From Undibacterium parvum (lineage in GTDB: Bacteria > Pseudomonadota > Gammaproteobacteria > Burkholderiales > Burkholderiaceae_D), in contig NZ_CP034464.1 of NCBI RefSeq assembly GCF_003955735.1, positions 1,984,001-2,048,000 of the forward strand: a DNA stretch of 64,000 nt. The letters are read 5' to 3'. The notes under the pieces are model-generated. The model was not told the DNA's origin, did no database searches, and saw only the letters and a list, made by a program, of their open reading frames with translations. The translations under genes were made by a program, and so were the position numbers. Position 1 is the first letter of the stretch. Every line of letters starts with the position of its first letter. Shown here piece after piece: positions 43,296-52,258 of the stretch.

Positions 43296-43325
43296 GGGCG
43301 AGTCGGGTACTCGCCCTTTTTTTAT
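43296..43325 (+). terminator. Terminator after the beta-solenoid gene
   Basis: GGGCGAGT (43296-43303) and ACTCGCCC (43309-43316) form a perfect eight-base stem, followed by a T-run at 43317-43325. Confidence 0.85.
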
Positions 43326-43423
43326 TTACCAGCCAGTCACAACAAAGTGCGGGTCCAAAGACACTTTGCTTTTCTTGCATTTAATGTCACTATATGTAGA
43401 CAACATCCAAGCAAAGGCTGTCC

Positions 43424-44674
43424 ATGCCAGGCTATCTTGATACTGCCAAACGCTGGTGGCGCAGAACACGAAGACAGAATAAAGTCGTGCAAGCGGAGGC
43501 AGCACTAGAAACCTTGCGCCGTTTTCGCACGATTTCCCCTTTGCTGCTACTCATCAACCTGGTCTTTATTCTGAGCTTCTGGCAGTTTGGCTATGATGTC
43601 AGAGCTGGTTTTCTAGCGCCACATACGCTCGCCATCATCCAGATCCATAGTGTGATGGCCTTGTGTAATCTGCTGCTGGGTACGCTGAGCCACTACCTGT
43701 GTCGTCACAGCGCCGCCTTACCTGCCAAGCCGCTGTATACGCGACTGCTGCAACTACTGATCTGCCTCAGCTACCTGCTGTTTGCCGTCAGTATTGCCGT
43801 GGCAGATCAGTTAGTTACCACTAGCCTTACCCCGTTTGTCTTGATTTGCCTGTTGGTAGCGATGCTTTCACTGATGCCGCCCGGTAGCAGCATCGCGTTA
43901 TTCTCACTCACCTATTTGATCTATTTTTATGCTATCGCCAGCACCCAAGATCAAGCCGAGATTTTGTTTAGATTGCGCGGCAATGGTCGGGACGTTTTGC
44001 TGATGTGTGCGGTAGTCTCTAGCATAGTCTGGCGCCAATACGTGGTAGCCATTTTATTGAAACGTGAAATCCTGCGGGCGCACCAGACGCTGGCACGTAA
44101 ACAAAGCGAATTAGAATTTCTGGCCATGCATGATCCGCTCACCGATCTGTACAACCGGCGCGAATTCATGCGTCTGGCCGAGATGGAATTAGCCAGGGCG
44201 CGCCGCTTCCCTACCGACAGCAATCTGATCGTGCTTGACCTCGATCATTTCAAGCGCATCAACGATGAATATGGGCATCCGCAAGGCGATTTAGTATTGA
44301 AAAAAATCGCACATGTGCTCATCAGTAGCATGCGGGAAACCGATGTGGTAGCGCGTCTGGGCGGAGAAGAATTTGTTATTTTACTGCCCAAAACCGGGCA
44401 AGCCGATGCCATCGCGGTAGCCGAAAAAATCCGCCTGCGGATCGCCGCCGAATCTTGCCAGGATGGCGAAAAATCGCTGCCCTTGAGTGCCAGTTTTGGT
44501 GTCAGTGGTTTGCAAGTGGGGCAAACCGCGACCCTAGAAGACCTATACCTGGCGGCTGACCGTGCCCTGTATCGCGCCAAACAAACTGGCCGCAACTGCG
44601 TCCACTACGCAGCCCCAGGCCTGGTCGCCAGCCCAGCACCGCTCAGCTTACGCGGTCATGCGGGCGACAGCTAG
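43424..44674 (+). CDS. Membrane diguanylate cyclase (GGDEF)
   Basis: This 416-residue protein has an N-terminal basic stretch followed by about six hydrophobic helices (FRTISPLLLLINLVFILSFW onwards). A C-terminal GGDEF domain begins near residue 230 (FLAMHDPLTDLYNRREFMRL). The catalytic loop is RLGGEEFVIL; the upstream RETD is the R-x-x-D inhibitory (I) site, so product feedback is likely. It makes c-di-GMP, relevant to the pilus and motility genes nearby, though no direct link is shown. It converges on the GNAT gene with two bases between the stops. Confidence 0.9.
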   Translation: MPGYLDTAKRWWRRTRRQNKVVQAEAALETLRRFRTISPLLLLINLVFILSFWQFGYDVRAGFLAPHTLAIIQIHSVMALCNLLLGTLSHYLCRHSAALPAKPLYTRLLQLLICLSYLLFAVSIAVADQLVTTSLTPFVLICLLVAMLSLMPPGSSIALFSLTYLIYFYAIASTQDQAEILFRLRGNGRDVLLMCAVVSSIVWRQYVVAILLKREILRAHQTLARKQSELEFLAMHDPLTDLYNRREFMRLAEMELARARRFPTDSNLIVLDLDHFKRINDEYGHPQGDLVLKKIAHVLISSMRETDVVARLGGEEFVILLPKTGQADAIAVAEKIRLRIAAESCQDGEKSLPLSASFGVSGLQVGQTATLEDLYLAADRALYRAKQTGRNCVHYAAPGLVASPAPLSLRGHAGDS

Positions 44675-44676
44675 TT

Positions 44677-45234
44677 TTAAGTTCTCGCCTGCCATTCGCT
44701 GGCCAGCAAACCATACATGGCTGAATCGGATTTGACGCCACCGACGATCCAGCGTTCGCGCAATAAACCTTCCAGCGTAAAACCCATGCGTGTCAGCACT
44801 TTGGCCGAAGCCAGATTGGCCGGATCAATATCGGCCTCGATACGATTGAGTGCTAACTCCTTAAAGCCATACCCCAGCAAAACCTGCATGGCTTCCTGCA
44901 TATAGCCCTGGCCCCAGGCCTCAAACGCCAGACCATAGCCCACTTCGCCGCGCCGGCATTGCTGATCCAGATGAAACAGATCGCAAGTACCCAGCAAGTG
45001 CTCATCCTCACAGCGAAACAGCCCAAAACCGATACTGCCGCCCGTCTCCATGCCGAGCCGGTTGCGACTGATTTTTTCTTCAGCGCTGGCGATACTAGTC
45101 CATGGCGGCGAACTCCAAAACTCCATAATGCGCGGATCGGAATAAATCGCAAACAAGGCACTGGCATCGGCCTCAAGTAAAGGACGCAAAATCAGGCGGC
45201 TAGTGCGAAGGCGGATCTGGTCGAAGGCGGGCAT
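44677..45234 (-). CDS. GNAT N-acetyltransferase (RimJ/RimL-like)
   Basis: This 185-residue acetyltransferase has the N-terminal strand RTSRLILRPLLEADASALFAIYSDPRIMEFW, CoA-binding region RRGEVGYGLAFEAWGQGYMQEAMQVLLGYGF, then LNRIEADIDPANLASAKVLTRMGFTLEGLLRE. This order is the RimJ/RimL group, which acetylates protein N-termini or small molecules; the substrate is unknown. It lies 3 bases from the diguanylate cyclase stop, convergently, and next to the IS30 insertion site on the other side. Confidence 0.82.
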   Translation of the reverse strand: MPAFDQIRLRTSRLILRPLLEADASALFAIYSDPRIMEFWSSPPWTSIASAEEKISRNRLGMETGGSIGFGLFRCEDEHLLGTCDLFHLDQQCRRGEVGYGLAFEAWGQGYMQEAMQVLLGYGFKELALNRIEADIDPANLASAKVLTRMGFTLEGLLRERWIVGGVKSDSAMYGLLASEWQART

Positions 45235-45316
45235 AAGGATAATTTACTTGGGACAGAGAGCAGGCAGTGTAGCATCCACCCGAGTCCGATTTTCGATTTA
45301 TCCAAAAACGATGCGC

Positions 45317-45348
45317 CGCTTGCGCATAGTCCATGCGGCTTTCCAGCC
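45317..45348. repeat. REP-like palindrome, copy D, left arm (split by IS30)
   Basis: CGCTTGCGCATAGTCCATGC begins this 32-base arm (45317-45348), which is complementary at 30 of 32 bases to 46459-46490. A third half-site (ACGCATAACCCATGCGGCTG) follows at 45362-45381. The IS30 element lies between the arms, so this was one composite palindrome before insertion. Confidence 0.85.
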
Positions 45349-45400
45349 ACCCTGCCCGCTCACGCATAACCCATGCGGCTGTCCAGCATGCCATGCGAAT

Positions 45401-46351
45401 TCAAGTTCGAAATGCGACGGAATTAGGTGTTAAATTAAATAGTACTTCATGTGGCGTTTTGTAGCCTAAAGTTTTTCTGGGGCGATGATTCAGGCGGTCT
45501 TCAATGTGTTGAATGCGCGCCCTGGAAAGTGTCTTCAGACGCATTCTTTTTGGTATGTATTGACGGATCAAACCATTGGTATTTTCATTGCGGGAGCGCT
45601 GCCGAGGGCGACCAGGATCGGCAAAGAAGACCGGTAAGCCCATGTCTTTGAAGTGCGCAAATTCACAGCCATTATCTAAGGTCAGTGAAAGGCCGGGTAA
45701 TCCATTGAGTTCCTTACCAACCGCAGCGGCAACAGTGATGGCCGTCTTTTGCAAGACGGGAGAGATTTTGGTGTACAAGCTTTTGCGTTCGACCAAAGTG
45801 AGTAGGCAGTGATGATGTGACTGTCCGCGGATGGTGTCGCCTTCCCAGTGACCAGCAATCTCTCTTGTCAACGCGCCTTTGGGACGCTGTCGAATACTCT
45901 TGCGACCGGCCGGATAGCTAGATTTGGCGGGCTTCCAGACGTTGGCAAGCTGATAGCGACGTAATTTTTTATTCAATGCACTCTTGGTACGCCGTATCCA
46001 GTTGTAGATCGTTTGGTGACTGATAGACCAATTCTCTTCACTGCCCGCAATGCGCAAACGTGCGCTGATTTCGTCTGGAGACCATTCTTGATTTAATAAA
46101 TGTCGCACCAGCGGCCAGATTTCTTTCGGTTTGGTTGGATGATTGGCCGCGCTTTTGGCAATGCGTTTAAGCGCTCTTTCATTGGACGCGAGGGCGTTGT
46201 ATTTTTGATTTACTTTGCCTCGCTTGATCTCACGATAAATGGTCGAACGATCTACCCCAACTGCTATAGCAATCTCACTTACGCTGGTTTTTGATCCCAA
46301 CAGACGTTCAATCTGGGAACGCTGTTTAGCTTTGAGATGAGTAAATTCCAT
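45401..46351 (-). CDS. IS30-family transposase
   Basis: This 316-residue DDE transposase has an N-terminal HTH (SQIERLLGSKTSVSEIAIAVGVDRSTIYREIKRG) followed by an rve-type core. The catalytic acids appear in HWEGDTIRG (first D), LTLDNGCEF (second D) and NENTNGLIRQYIP (E). The length is usual for IS30. The last base of its TGA stop (plus position 45401) lies in the flanking AATT, so the stop is completed by target DNA. No frameshift is seen, so it may be active. Confidence 0.9.
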   Translation of the reverse strand: MEFTHLKAKQRSQIERLLGSKTSVSEIAIAVGVDRSTIYREIKRGKVNQKYNALASNERALKRIAKSAANHPTKPKEIWPLVRHLLNQEWSPDEISARLRIAGSEENWSISHQTIYNWIRRTKSALNKKLRRYQLANVWKPAKSSYPAGRKSIRQRPKGALTREIAGHWEGDTIRGQSHHHCLLTLVERKSLYTKISPVLQKTAITVAAAVGKELNGLPGLSLTLDNGCEFAHFKDMGLPVFFADPGRPRQRSRNENTNGLIRQYIPKRMRLKTLSRARIQHIEDRLNHRPRKTLGYKTPHEVLFNLTPNSVAFRT

Positions 46352-46445
46352 TGCGATTTCCCTCGGTTAAGAACAACACAAAGGTACTCCTGTAACGAGA
46401 AAAACCTTTGTATTTTTATCCTTTTACCGTCGCAATTCGAACTTT
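45402..46445. mobile_element. IS30-family insertion sequence, complete
   Basis: The 1044-base element has ends CAAGTTCGAAATGCGACGG (45402-45420) and CCGTCGCAATTCGAACTTT (46427-46445), inverted repeats with 17 of 19 matches. It is flanked by AATT on both sides (45398-45401 and 46446-46449), consistent with a short target duplication. It encodes one intact transposase and appears recent, because both flanks rejoin into a REP-like palindrome. Confidence 0.88.
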
Positions 46446-46458
46446 AATTCGCAAGATA

Positions 46459-46490
46459 GGCTGGAAACCCGCATGGGCTATGCGCAAGCG
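46459..46490. repeat. REP-like palindrome, copy D, right arm
   Basis: GGCTGGAAACCCGCATGGGC begins the 32-base arm that pairs with 45317-45348. It lies just beyond the IS30 element, upstream of the M28 peptidase 3' end. Confidence 0.85.
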
Positions 46491-46557
46491 CCATGCCGTC
46501 TTTGTCGTCGCTCGCCCTGAGTCGCAACAGTGAGCGATAGATTTTCTGGTTTTTAAT

Positions 46558-47994
46558 TTACTTGCCTAAGCTTAGCGCTCTGCCTATAGGCGTATCGATA
46601 TTTGCCAGGAACCAGGCGGTAGTGGTCAATAGCGCGACCTGGCGGCGTAGGTTTTCCGGATCGACTTTATCGAGTGTGTCGGCGCTGGTGTGGTGGTAGT
46701 GAAAATAATCATGGGTATCGACCAGCGGCTCAAAGCTTGGCACCCCGGCTTCTTCCAGGCCGCTCAGGTCGCCGGTATCTAAGGCATCGGCGCGCTTGAA
46801 AACGCCGGCACCGATAGGCTGCAAGGCTGCCATCAACGGTGCAAACAAAGCTTCGGACTTAGCCGGGACGCTCGCCAGTAAGCCGAACGGGCGGCCAGCG
46901 CCGGAGTCGCTTTCTATCGCCGCGATGTGTTTATCGAGCTTGGGCGGCTGATTTTTTTGGTAGGCCAGCGCGCCGCGGCCGCCGTTCTCTTCATTCATCC
47001 AGGCGATCATGCGTATGGTACGGCGTGGTTTTAGTGCTAGCCGTTTCAAGGTCTCGATCACGCCCATGGCACCGGCGACTCCGGCACCATCGTCTATCGC
47101 CCCGGTGCCCAGATCCCAGGAATCAAGATGGCCGGAGACAATCACGATTTCATCGGCTTTGTCGCTACCCGGCCAGTCGGCTATCACGTTAAAACTATCG
47201 GCATCGGCCAGGATTTGCGGCGTCAGAGTGAGGTGCATAGACACCGCCCCGCGTGCCGCCAGCCGGCTGATGAGCATGGCGTCTTCGGCAGTCACTGCCG
47301 CTGCGGGAATACGATTGGTCGGATCCAGACTGGTGGCGCCGGTGTGCGCCAGACGGAAATTAGCGCCACCGACAGCACGCACCAGCGCCGCCACCGCACC
47401 CAGTTTGGCCGCTGCTTTGGGGCCTTTGCTGCGGTATTGCGCGCCCTCGCCATATGCCGGGCCGGCCAGACCGCGATCAGCCATAGCTTGGTTAAACGGC
47501 ACATCAAACAGCACAATACGTCCCTTGACCTCAGCAGCGCGCGCTTGTAGTTCTTCAAAATTATGTACCACGATAATTTCTGCGGTAAGCCCGGTGTCGG
47601 CGGTCGCGCCAGATCCGCCTAGCGCGGTCAATATCACCCTTTGCGACAAGCCGGCAGGCCGGCCTGCATATTCAATCAACTCCGCAGTTTCTGCGCCACG
47701 TACCCAGTGCGGCACTTTGACCGGTTCTAAGCTGACGCGCGCGCCGAGCTGACGCATGGCCTCGGCCACTTGCGTGACTGCCGCCGCGGCACCGGGCGAG
47801 CCGCTTAAACGTGGGCCGATCAGGTCTGTCATATCGGCCAGCCTTTGGTAGGCATAATCGCTGTCCATGGCGGCAGTGCGGATTTTCTGCAAGTGCGCGG
47901 CATCATTGCCGGAGGTGGCTGCCAGCGCATTGACGCTTAGGCTGGCGCTCAACAACAAAGAAATACTGCATAAGGCTTGAAGCTTGAAACGCAT
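46558..47994 (-). CDS. M28-family metallopeptidase (carboxypeptidase Q-like), secreted
   Basis: This 478-residue enzyme starts at ATG 47994 with a signal peptide (LCSISLLLSASLSVNALA). A PA-like insert is seen at VVHNFEELQARAAEVKGRIVLFDVP. The M28 zinc sites are in VSGHLDSWDLGTGAIDDGAG (His, Asp), MNEENGG (Glu) and HYHHTSADTLDKV (His). It is predicted to be a periplasmic or exported peptidase releasing single residues. The frame is open to 48051, but the leader starts at 47994. It lies 31 bases beyond the end of the SDR operon. Confidence 0.85.
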   Translation of the reverse strand: MRFKLQALCSISLLLSASLSVNALAATSGNDAAHLQKIRTAAMDSDYAYQRLADMTDLIGPRLSGSPGAAAAVTQVAEAMRQLGARVSLEPVKVPHWVRGAETAELIEYAGRPAGLSQRVILTALGGSGATADTGLTAEIIVVHNFEELQARAAEVKGRIVLFDVPFNQAMADRGLAGPAYGEGAQYRSKGPKAAAKLGAVAALVRAVGGANFRLAHTGATSLDPTNRIPAAAVTAEDAMLISRLAARGAVSMHLTLTPQILADADSFNVIADWPGSDKADEIVIVSGHLDSWDLGTGAIDDGAGVAGAMGVIETLKRLALKPRRTIRMIAWMNEENGGRGALAYQKNQPPKLDKHIAAIESDSGAGRPFGLLASVPAKSEALFAPLMAALQPIGAGVFKRADALDTGDLSGLEEAGVPSFEPLVDTHDYFHYHHTSADTLDKVDPENLRRQVALLTTTAWFLANIDTPIGRALSLGK

Positions 47995-48085
47995 GTCTAT
48001 CCCCGGGCTTGAAAGAGCAAGCGGCAGACCCGCTTGCGGAGCCAAGAACATAACGCATCTAGTTACTATTTGCTAGAGCTGAGGC

Positions 48086-48841
48086 TTATATTTGCGTATA
48101 TCCGCCATCGACACAGAGCTCGACGCCGTTGACAAAACTAGCCGCGTCTGAGGATAAAAAGAGTACGGCAGCGGCGATTTCTTTGACATCCGCCAAGCGC
48201 CCGGCGGGCACCGCGTCTTTCAAATAGTGGGCGAGTTCAGCGATCTGCGGCGCCGTCATTTTCAGACCTGTTTCTAAAATTGGCGTCAAAGTGACACCCG
48301 GGCTGACCGTATTGACGCGGATTTTTTGCGCCTTTAAGTCGTTACACCAGGTACGTGCAAAAGAGCGCACCGCCGCTTTCGAGGCGCTGTACAGACTGAG
48401 GTTTTGCATGCCCTTATTTGCCGCCACCGATGCATTTAATACGATGCTGCTACCCGGATTCATGAGCGGCAATACACTTTGTACGGTGAAGAAGACGCCT
48501 TTCACATTGGTATCAAAAGTCGCGTCAAAAGCGGCCTCAGTGGTGCTACCGACGAGGTTGTTTTCTGCGATACCGGCATTGGCAAACAGCACGTCCAGAG
48601 TGTCTCCGTTGTGGCGGATTTTGCCGGCCATTTGTTCCAGTTGCGCCAGATTGCCAACGTCGGCCACCAGAGCGACCGCGCGCTCACCTAATTGCGCTTG
48701 CGCTAACTCGAGTTTTTGCGCATTACGGCCTATGATGTACACGCGTTTCGCACCTTGTTCCAGATAGGCTTGTGCTGCGGCAAAGCCTATACCGGAAGAC
48801 GCGCCGGTGACCAAAATGGTTTTGTTATTAAAATCTGACAT
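48086..48841 (-). CDS. SDR-family oxidoreductase
   Basis: This 251-residue short-chain dehydrogenase has TGASSGIGFA (cofactor Gly motif), NAGIAENN and the catalytic Ser...Tyr-x-x-x-Lys (LNASVAANKGMQNLSLYSASKAA). ATG 48841 (MSDFNNKTILVTG) is chosen; the frame is open to 48853. It is divergent from the LysR-type regulator at 48970, which probably controls it. The substrate is unknown. Confidence 0.85.
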   Translation of the reverse strand: MSDFNNKTILVTGASSGIGFAAAQAYLEQGAKRVYIIGRNAQKLELAQAQLGERAVALVADVGNLAQLEQMAGKIRHNGDTLDVLFANAGIAENNLVGSTTEAAFDATFDTNVKGVFFTVQSVLPLMNPGSSIVLNASVAANKGMQNLSLYSASKAAVRSFARTWCNDLKAQKIRVNTVSPGVTLTPILETGLKMTAPQIAELAHYLKDAVPAGRLADVKEIAAAVLFLSSDAASFVNGVELCVDGGYTQI

Positions 48842-48969
48842 GCCTGACTCCAAAGATATTTGAAAATTTCAGTCGCCGCCAAGCGGCGATACAGATGAAC
48901 AGTGTAGAAGCTAAGCTTTTAGCGAACAATCCGTATAATGCTCAGTAGATTAATGAATATGGCTCAACA

Positions 48970-49848
48970 ATGAACTCTGACCTCAATGCGCTTTCCGCCT
49001 TTGCCCGTGTCGCCTATTGGCGCAGTTTCCGGCGTGCCGCGCAGGAGCTGCAAGTGTCGCCTTCGGCCTTAAGTCACACCGTCAGTAAACTGGAGCAAAC
49101 TTTGGGCTTGCGTCTGCTCAATCGCAGCACGCGCAGCGTGAGTCTGAGTGATGCCGGTGCGCGTTTGTTTGCACAGCTTAATCCCGCCCTGGATCAAATT
49201 AGCCAGGCGCTGGATGTCTTGAACGAAGTACGCTTGCGTCCCATGGGTAAGCTCAAACTGAATGTGCCGCGGGTGGCGGCGCAATTGGTGCTGGCACCTA
49301 AATTAGGACAATTTTTAGCTGCATTTCCTGATGTGCAATTGGATCTAGTGACTAACGACGCTCTGGTCGATATCGTCGAGCAAGGCTGCGATGCCGGCAT
49401 ACGTTTTGGCGAAAGCCTGCAGCAAGATATGATCGCCGTAGCTATAGGCCAGCCTTTGCAATTTTCTGTGTGTGCTTCGCCCGAATATCTGCGGTTGCAC
49501 GGCATCCCGAAAAAACCCAAAGACTTACTCAAGCATGCATGTCTGCAGTATCGCTTTCCTAGTGATTTACATTACGTATGGCAGTTTTTAGCGAATGGAA
49601 AAGCGCTGGATGTCGCCACCAATGGCGCGTTTGCCTCGGACGATTTTACGACCATTATCCAGGCGGCAGTAGATGGCGCAGGGATCTGCTACACCTATCA
49701 GGCGCACGTCGCAGCCCTGATAAAACAGGGCAAGCTGCAAGCTATTTTGCAAGAAGCGATACCGCCTGCTGAGCGTATGTATCTGTATTACCCCAGCCGC
49801 AGCAACCTATCGCTAAGTCTGCGTGCCTTCATTGATTTTTATAAATAG
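48970..49848 (+). CDS. LysR-family transcriptional regulator
   Basis: This 292-residue LTTR has an N-terminal winged HTH (residues 2-60: LNALSAFARVAYWRSFRRAAQELQVSPSALSHTVSKLEQTLGLRLLNRSTRSVSLS) followed by a periplasmic-binding-like effector domain. The 128-base gap to the divergent SDR gene should hold its operator. Regulation of the SDR is inferred from that arrangement. The effector is unknown. Confidence 0.88.
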   Translation: MNSDLNALSAFARVAYWRSFRRAAQELQVSPSALSHTVSKLEQTLGLRLLNRSTRSVSLSDAGARLFAQLNPALDQISQALDVLNEVRLRPMGKLKLNVPRVAAQLVLAPKLGQFLAAFPDVQLDLVTNDALVDIVEQGCDAGIRFGESLQQDMIAVAIGQPLQFSVCASPEYLRLHGIPKKPKDLLKHACLQYRFPSDLHYVWQFLANGKALDVATNGAFASDDFTTIIQAAVDGAGICYTYQAHVAALIKQGKLQAILQEAIPPAERMYLYYPSRSNLSLSLRAFIDFYK

Positions 49849-49928
49849 GTTGAGCATTAAAGCGTGTTCGACATTATCCGGATCCTAAGCTAGGTACAAA
49901 ATCTGCCTATTTATTTTGCACATGCCGC

Positions 49929-49976
49929 TTGACAAAGGTAATTTGCCAGCCTAAGATACCTACCAACTAGTCGGCA
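49929..49976 (+). promoter_or_regulatory. Sigma-70 promoter with TetR-type operator before the cupin gene
   Basis: TTGACA (49929-49934), a 17-base spacer and TAAGAT (49952-49957) form a near-consensus promoter. TACCAACTAGTCGGCA (49961-49976) lies just downstream of the -10, over the predicted start site, so it would block initiation. The same operator type occurs at 51335. Confidence 0.7.
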
Positions 49977-49999
49977 CATAAACGATAAGAAGGTAAGTC

Positions 50000-50674
50000 A
50001 TGAAACTCAATACAGATTTTTCACAGCGTGTGGTGCTACAGACTGGCGATTTGCCTTGGGTAGATGCGCCGGTCGCGGGCATACAACGTCAGTTGCTGGA
50101 AAGAGATGGCGCCGAAGTGGCACGTGCCACGTCGGTGGTGCGTTATGCGCCGGGCTCGCAGTTTCCGAATCATGTGCATGAACTGGGCGAAGAGATTTTT
50201 GTTCTGGATGGGGTTTTCAGCGATGAGTCTGGCAGTTTTGGCGCAGGAACTTATCTCAAAAATCCACCCGGTTCGTCGCACGCACCTGGCTCTGCGAGCG
50301 GCTGCACCCTGTTGGTAAAATTGCGCCATCTTGACCCAGATGACCAGCAGGCTGTGATGATTGATACTCGCAACGCCGCGTGGTTTCCCGGCATGGTGCC
50401 GGGCTTATCGGTGATGCCCTTGTCTGAATTCGGCGGCCAACATACGGCCTTGGTGCGCTGGGCACCGGGTACCCAATTTAATCCGCATAGACACTATGGT
50501 GGCGAGGAAATCTACGTGCTGGAAGGGGTGTTTGAAGACGAGTTCGGCCGCTATCCGGCGGGTACCTGGATGCGCAGTCCGCATTTGAGCGCGCATTGTC
50601 CGTTTAGCAGCGAAGGCTGTACTATTCTGGTCAAAACTGGTCACTTGCCATTATCCAATCTCAAACAGGCATAA
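50000..50674 (+). CDS. Two-cupin protein, ChrR-like
   Basis: This 224-residue protein has two cupin repeats. The first contains YAPGSQFPNHVHELGEEIFVLDGVFSDE and the second WAPGTQFNPHRHYGGEEIYVLEGVFEDE, both with G-x5-H-x-H-x4-E metal-binding patterns; each ends with a cold region (CTLLVKLRHL, CTILVKTGHL). The layout matches the C-terminal cupin of ChrR anti-sigma factors, without the Zn-binding N-terminal part. It is co-transcribed with the TetR-family gene two bases downstream. Confidence 0.83.
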   Translation: MKLNTDFSQRVVLQTGDLPWVDAPVAGIQRQLLERDGAEVARATSVVRYAPGSQFPNHVHELGEEIFVLDGVFSDESGSFGAGTYLKNPPGSSHAPGSASGCTLLVKLRHLDPDDQQAVMIDTRNAAWFPGMVPGLSVMPLSEFGGQHTALVRWAPGTQFNPHRHYGGEEIYVLEGVFEDEFGRYPAGTWMRSPHLSAHCPFSSEGCTILVKTGHLPLSNLKQA

Positions 50675-50676
50675 GC

Positions 50677-51264
50677 ATGAAGCATTTTTCCGAAATTTCT
50701 AGCAGTGCCGAACGCGTGGTGGACGCCGCCGAAGGCTTGATACAGCAGCACGGCTACAACGGTTTTTCCTATGATGACGTGGCGCAACTGGTGGGGATTA
50801 AAAAGCCTAGCATTCATCATCACTTCCCCAAAAAAGAAGAGTTGGTGGCGGTGGTGGCGCAGCGTTACACCCATCGCTTCCGTAGCGAATTATTGAATAT
50901 CGAAGGCCAGCATGCCAAGGCTCCGGATCGGCTGAGCGCCTACGCGGCACTGTTCCAGCATACCTTCGCTCTCGACCGTCGCTTGTGCGTATGCGGCATG
51001 CTGGGCGCCGAAACCGATTCACTGCCGGAACTGGTCGCCAGCGAAGTGGCGCACTTCTTTAAAGTCAATCTGGATTGGCTGTGCCTGGTGATAGGCGAGG
51101 GACAAAGCGCCGGGCTGATCAATGCACGCATCAGTGCAGCGGCGCTGGCCGAACAGTTTTTGTGCGCGATGGAGGGTGCCATGATGGTCGGCCGCGGTAT
51201 GCGATCAGCACGCGGACCGGCAGCCGTTGGGCAAACTTTTATCGCGACGGTGACTATCGCTTGA
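50677..51264 (+). CDS. TetR-family regulator
   Basis: This 195-residue regulator has an N-terminal HTH (DAAEGLIQQHGYNGFSYDDVAQLVGIKKPSIHHHFPKKEEL), as in AcrR/TetR repressors, and a helical ligand-binding domain with CVCGMLGAETDSLPEL. ATG 50677 follows the cupin stop by two bases. Two copies of a palindromic operator (49961 and 51335) flank its operon and the next gene, consistent with autorepression and control of the SDR. The inducer is unknown. Confidence 0.88.
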   Translation: MKHFSEISSSAERVVDAAEGLIQQHGYNGFSYDDVAQLVGIKKPSIHHHFPKKEELVAVVAQRYTHRFRSELLNIEGQHAKAPDRLSAYAALFQHTFALDRRLCVCGMLGAETDSLPELVASEVAHFFKVNLDWLCLVIGEGQSAGLINARISAAALAEQFLCAMEGAMMVGRGMRSARGPAAVGQTFIATVTIA

Positions 51265-51334
51265 TGCCGCTAGTTTAATCTTGAGTTTCCCAAAGTGCTG
51301 GCATAGAACCGGCACTTTTTTTCAGTAGTAAACC

Positions 51335-51350
51335 TACCGACTAGTCGGTA
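51335..51350 (+). promoter_or_regulatory. TetR-type operator before the SDR gene
   Basis: TACCGACTAGTCGGTA is a perfect 16-base palindrome, 30 bases before the SDR ATG. It shares its core (CTAGTCGG) with the operator at 49961. Confidence 0.78.
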
Positions 51351-51379
51351 TTTAATTTAATCATTTTTGGAGAAATAAT

Positions 51380-52147
51380 ATGTCTGCAGAATCTATCGCC
51401 TTAATCATTGGTGGCTCATCCGGTATGGGTAAAGAGAGCGCCAAACGCCTGCTGCAAGCAGGTGTCGTGGTTAAAATTTTATCGCATGATGAGCAAAATC
51501 TGGCTGCCGCAAAACTCGATCTGGAGAGCATGACTGGTGGCCAGGTAGAAACAGTGAAGGTGGATTTATACGATACCCGGCAAGTGCAGGCTTTCATTGC
51601 GCAGATCGCACAAGAGCAAAGACATATTCGTTATCTGGTCAACGCCGCTGGATTTTTCAAGCCAGTCAGCTTTCTAGAGCACAGTACGCAAGATTATGAT
51701 TTGCAGATGGATCTGAACAAGGCATTTTTCTTCATCACCCAGGCGGTGGCGCAAAATATGAAACAGCATCAGGGTGGTGCGATTGTGAATATCGGCTCAA
51801 TGTGGGCGCACCAGGCCGTTAAGGCTACCCCTTCATCAGCCTATTCCATGCAAAAAGCCGCGCTGCATGCACTGACCAAAAATCTTGCGATGGAATTGGG
51901 CGAATACGGCATCCGCGCCAATGCGGTGGCTCCGGCGGTGGTATTGTCCAGCATCTATAAATCTTTTATCGCTGAAGATCAGATCAAAGAATCCTTGCAA
52001 GGGTTTAATAGCTTCCATCCTATCGGTCGCATCGGTGCGCCGGAAGATATCGCCGATGCGATAGAGTTCCTGCTCTCGGACAAGGCAAGTTGGATCACCG
52101 GTACCGTGCTTGATGTGGATGGCGGCGTCATGGCAGGGCGCAATTAA
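51380..52147 (+). CDS. SDR-family oxidoreductase, TetR-controlled
   Basis: This 255-residue short-chain dehydrogenase has the nucleotide motif [16 protein letters not shown] and the catalytic [27 protein letters not shown] is found 9 bases before the ATG. Its operator-bearing promoter region suggests induction together with the cupin-TetR genes, perhaps by an aldehyde, quinone or similar reactive compound, but the substrate is not evident. Confidence 0.86.
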   Translation: MSAESIALIIGGSSGMGKESAKRLLQAGVVVKILSHDEQNLAAAKLDLESMTGGQVETVKVDLYDTRQVQAFIAQIAQEQRHIRYLVNAAGFFKPVSFLEHSTQDYDLQMDLNKAFFFITQAVAQNMKQHQGGAIVNIGSMWAHQAVKATPSSAYSMQKAALHALTKNLAMELGEYGIRANAVAPAVVLSSIYKSFIAEDQIKESLQGFNSFHPIGRIGAPEDIADAIEFLLSDKASWITGTVLDVDGGVMAGRN

Positions 52148-52258
52148 TCCTTGTCGAACAGAACGAACGGGACCAACAGAGTGAGCGTAAATCCAATGCT
52201 GGCCTAGCCTCACTCGGTATCTATTGGTATCTATCCGCAGCAGTATAGAAAGCGCTCC

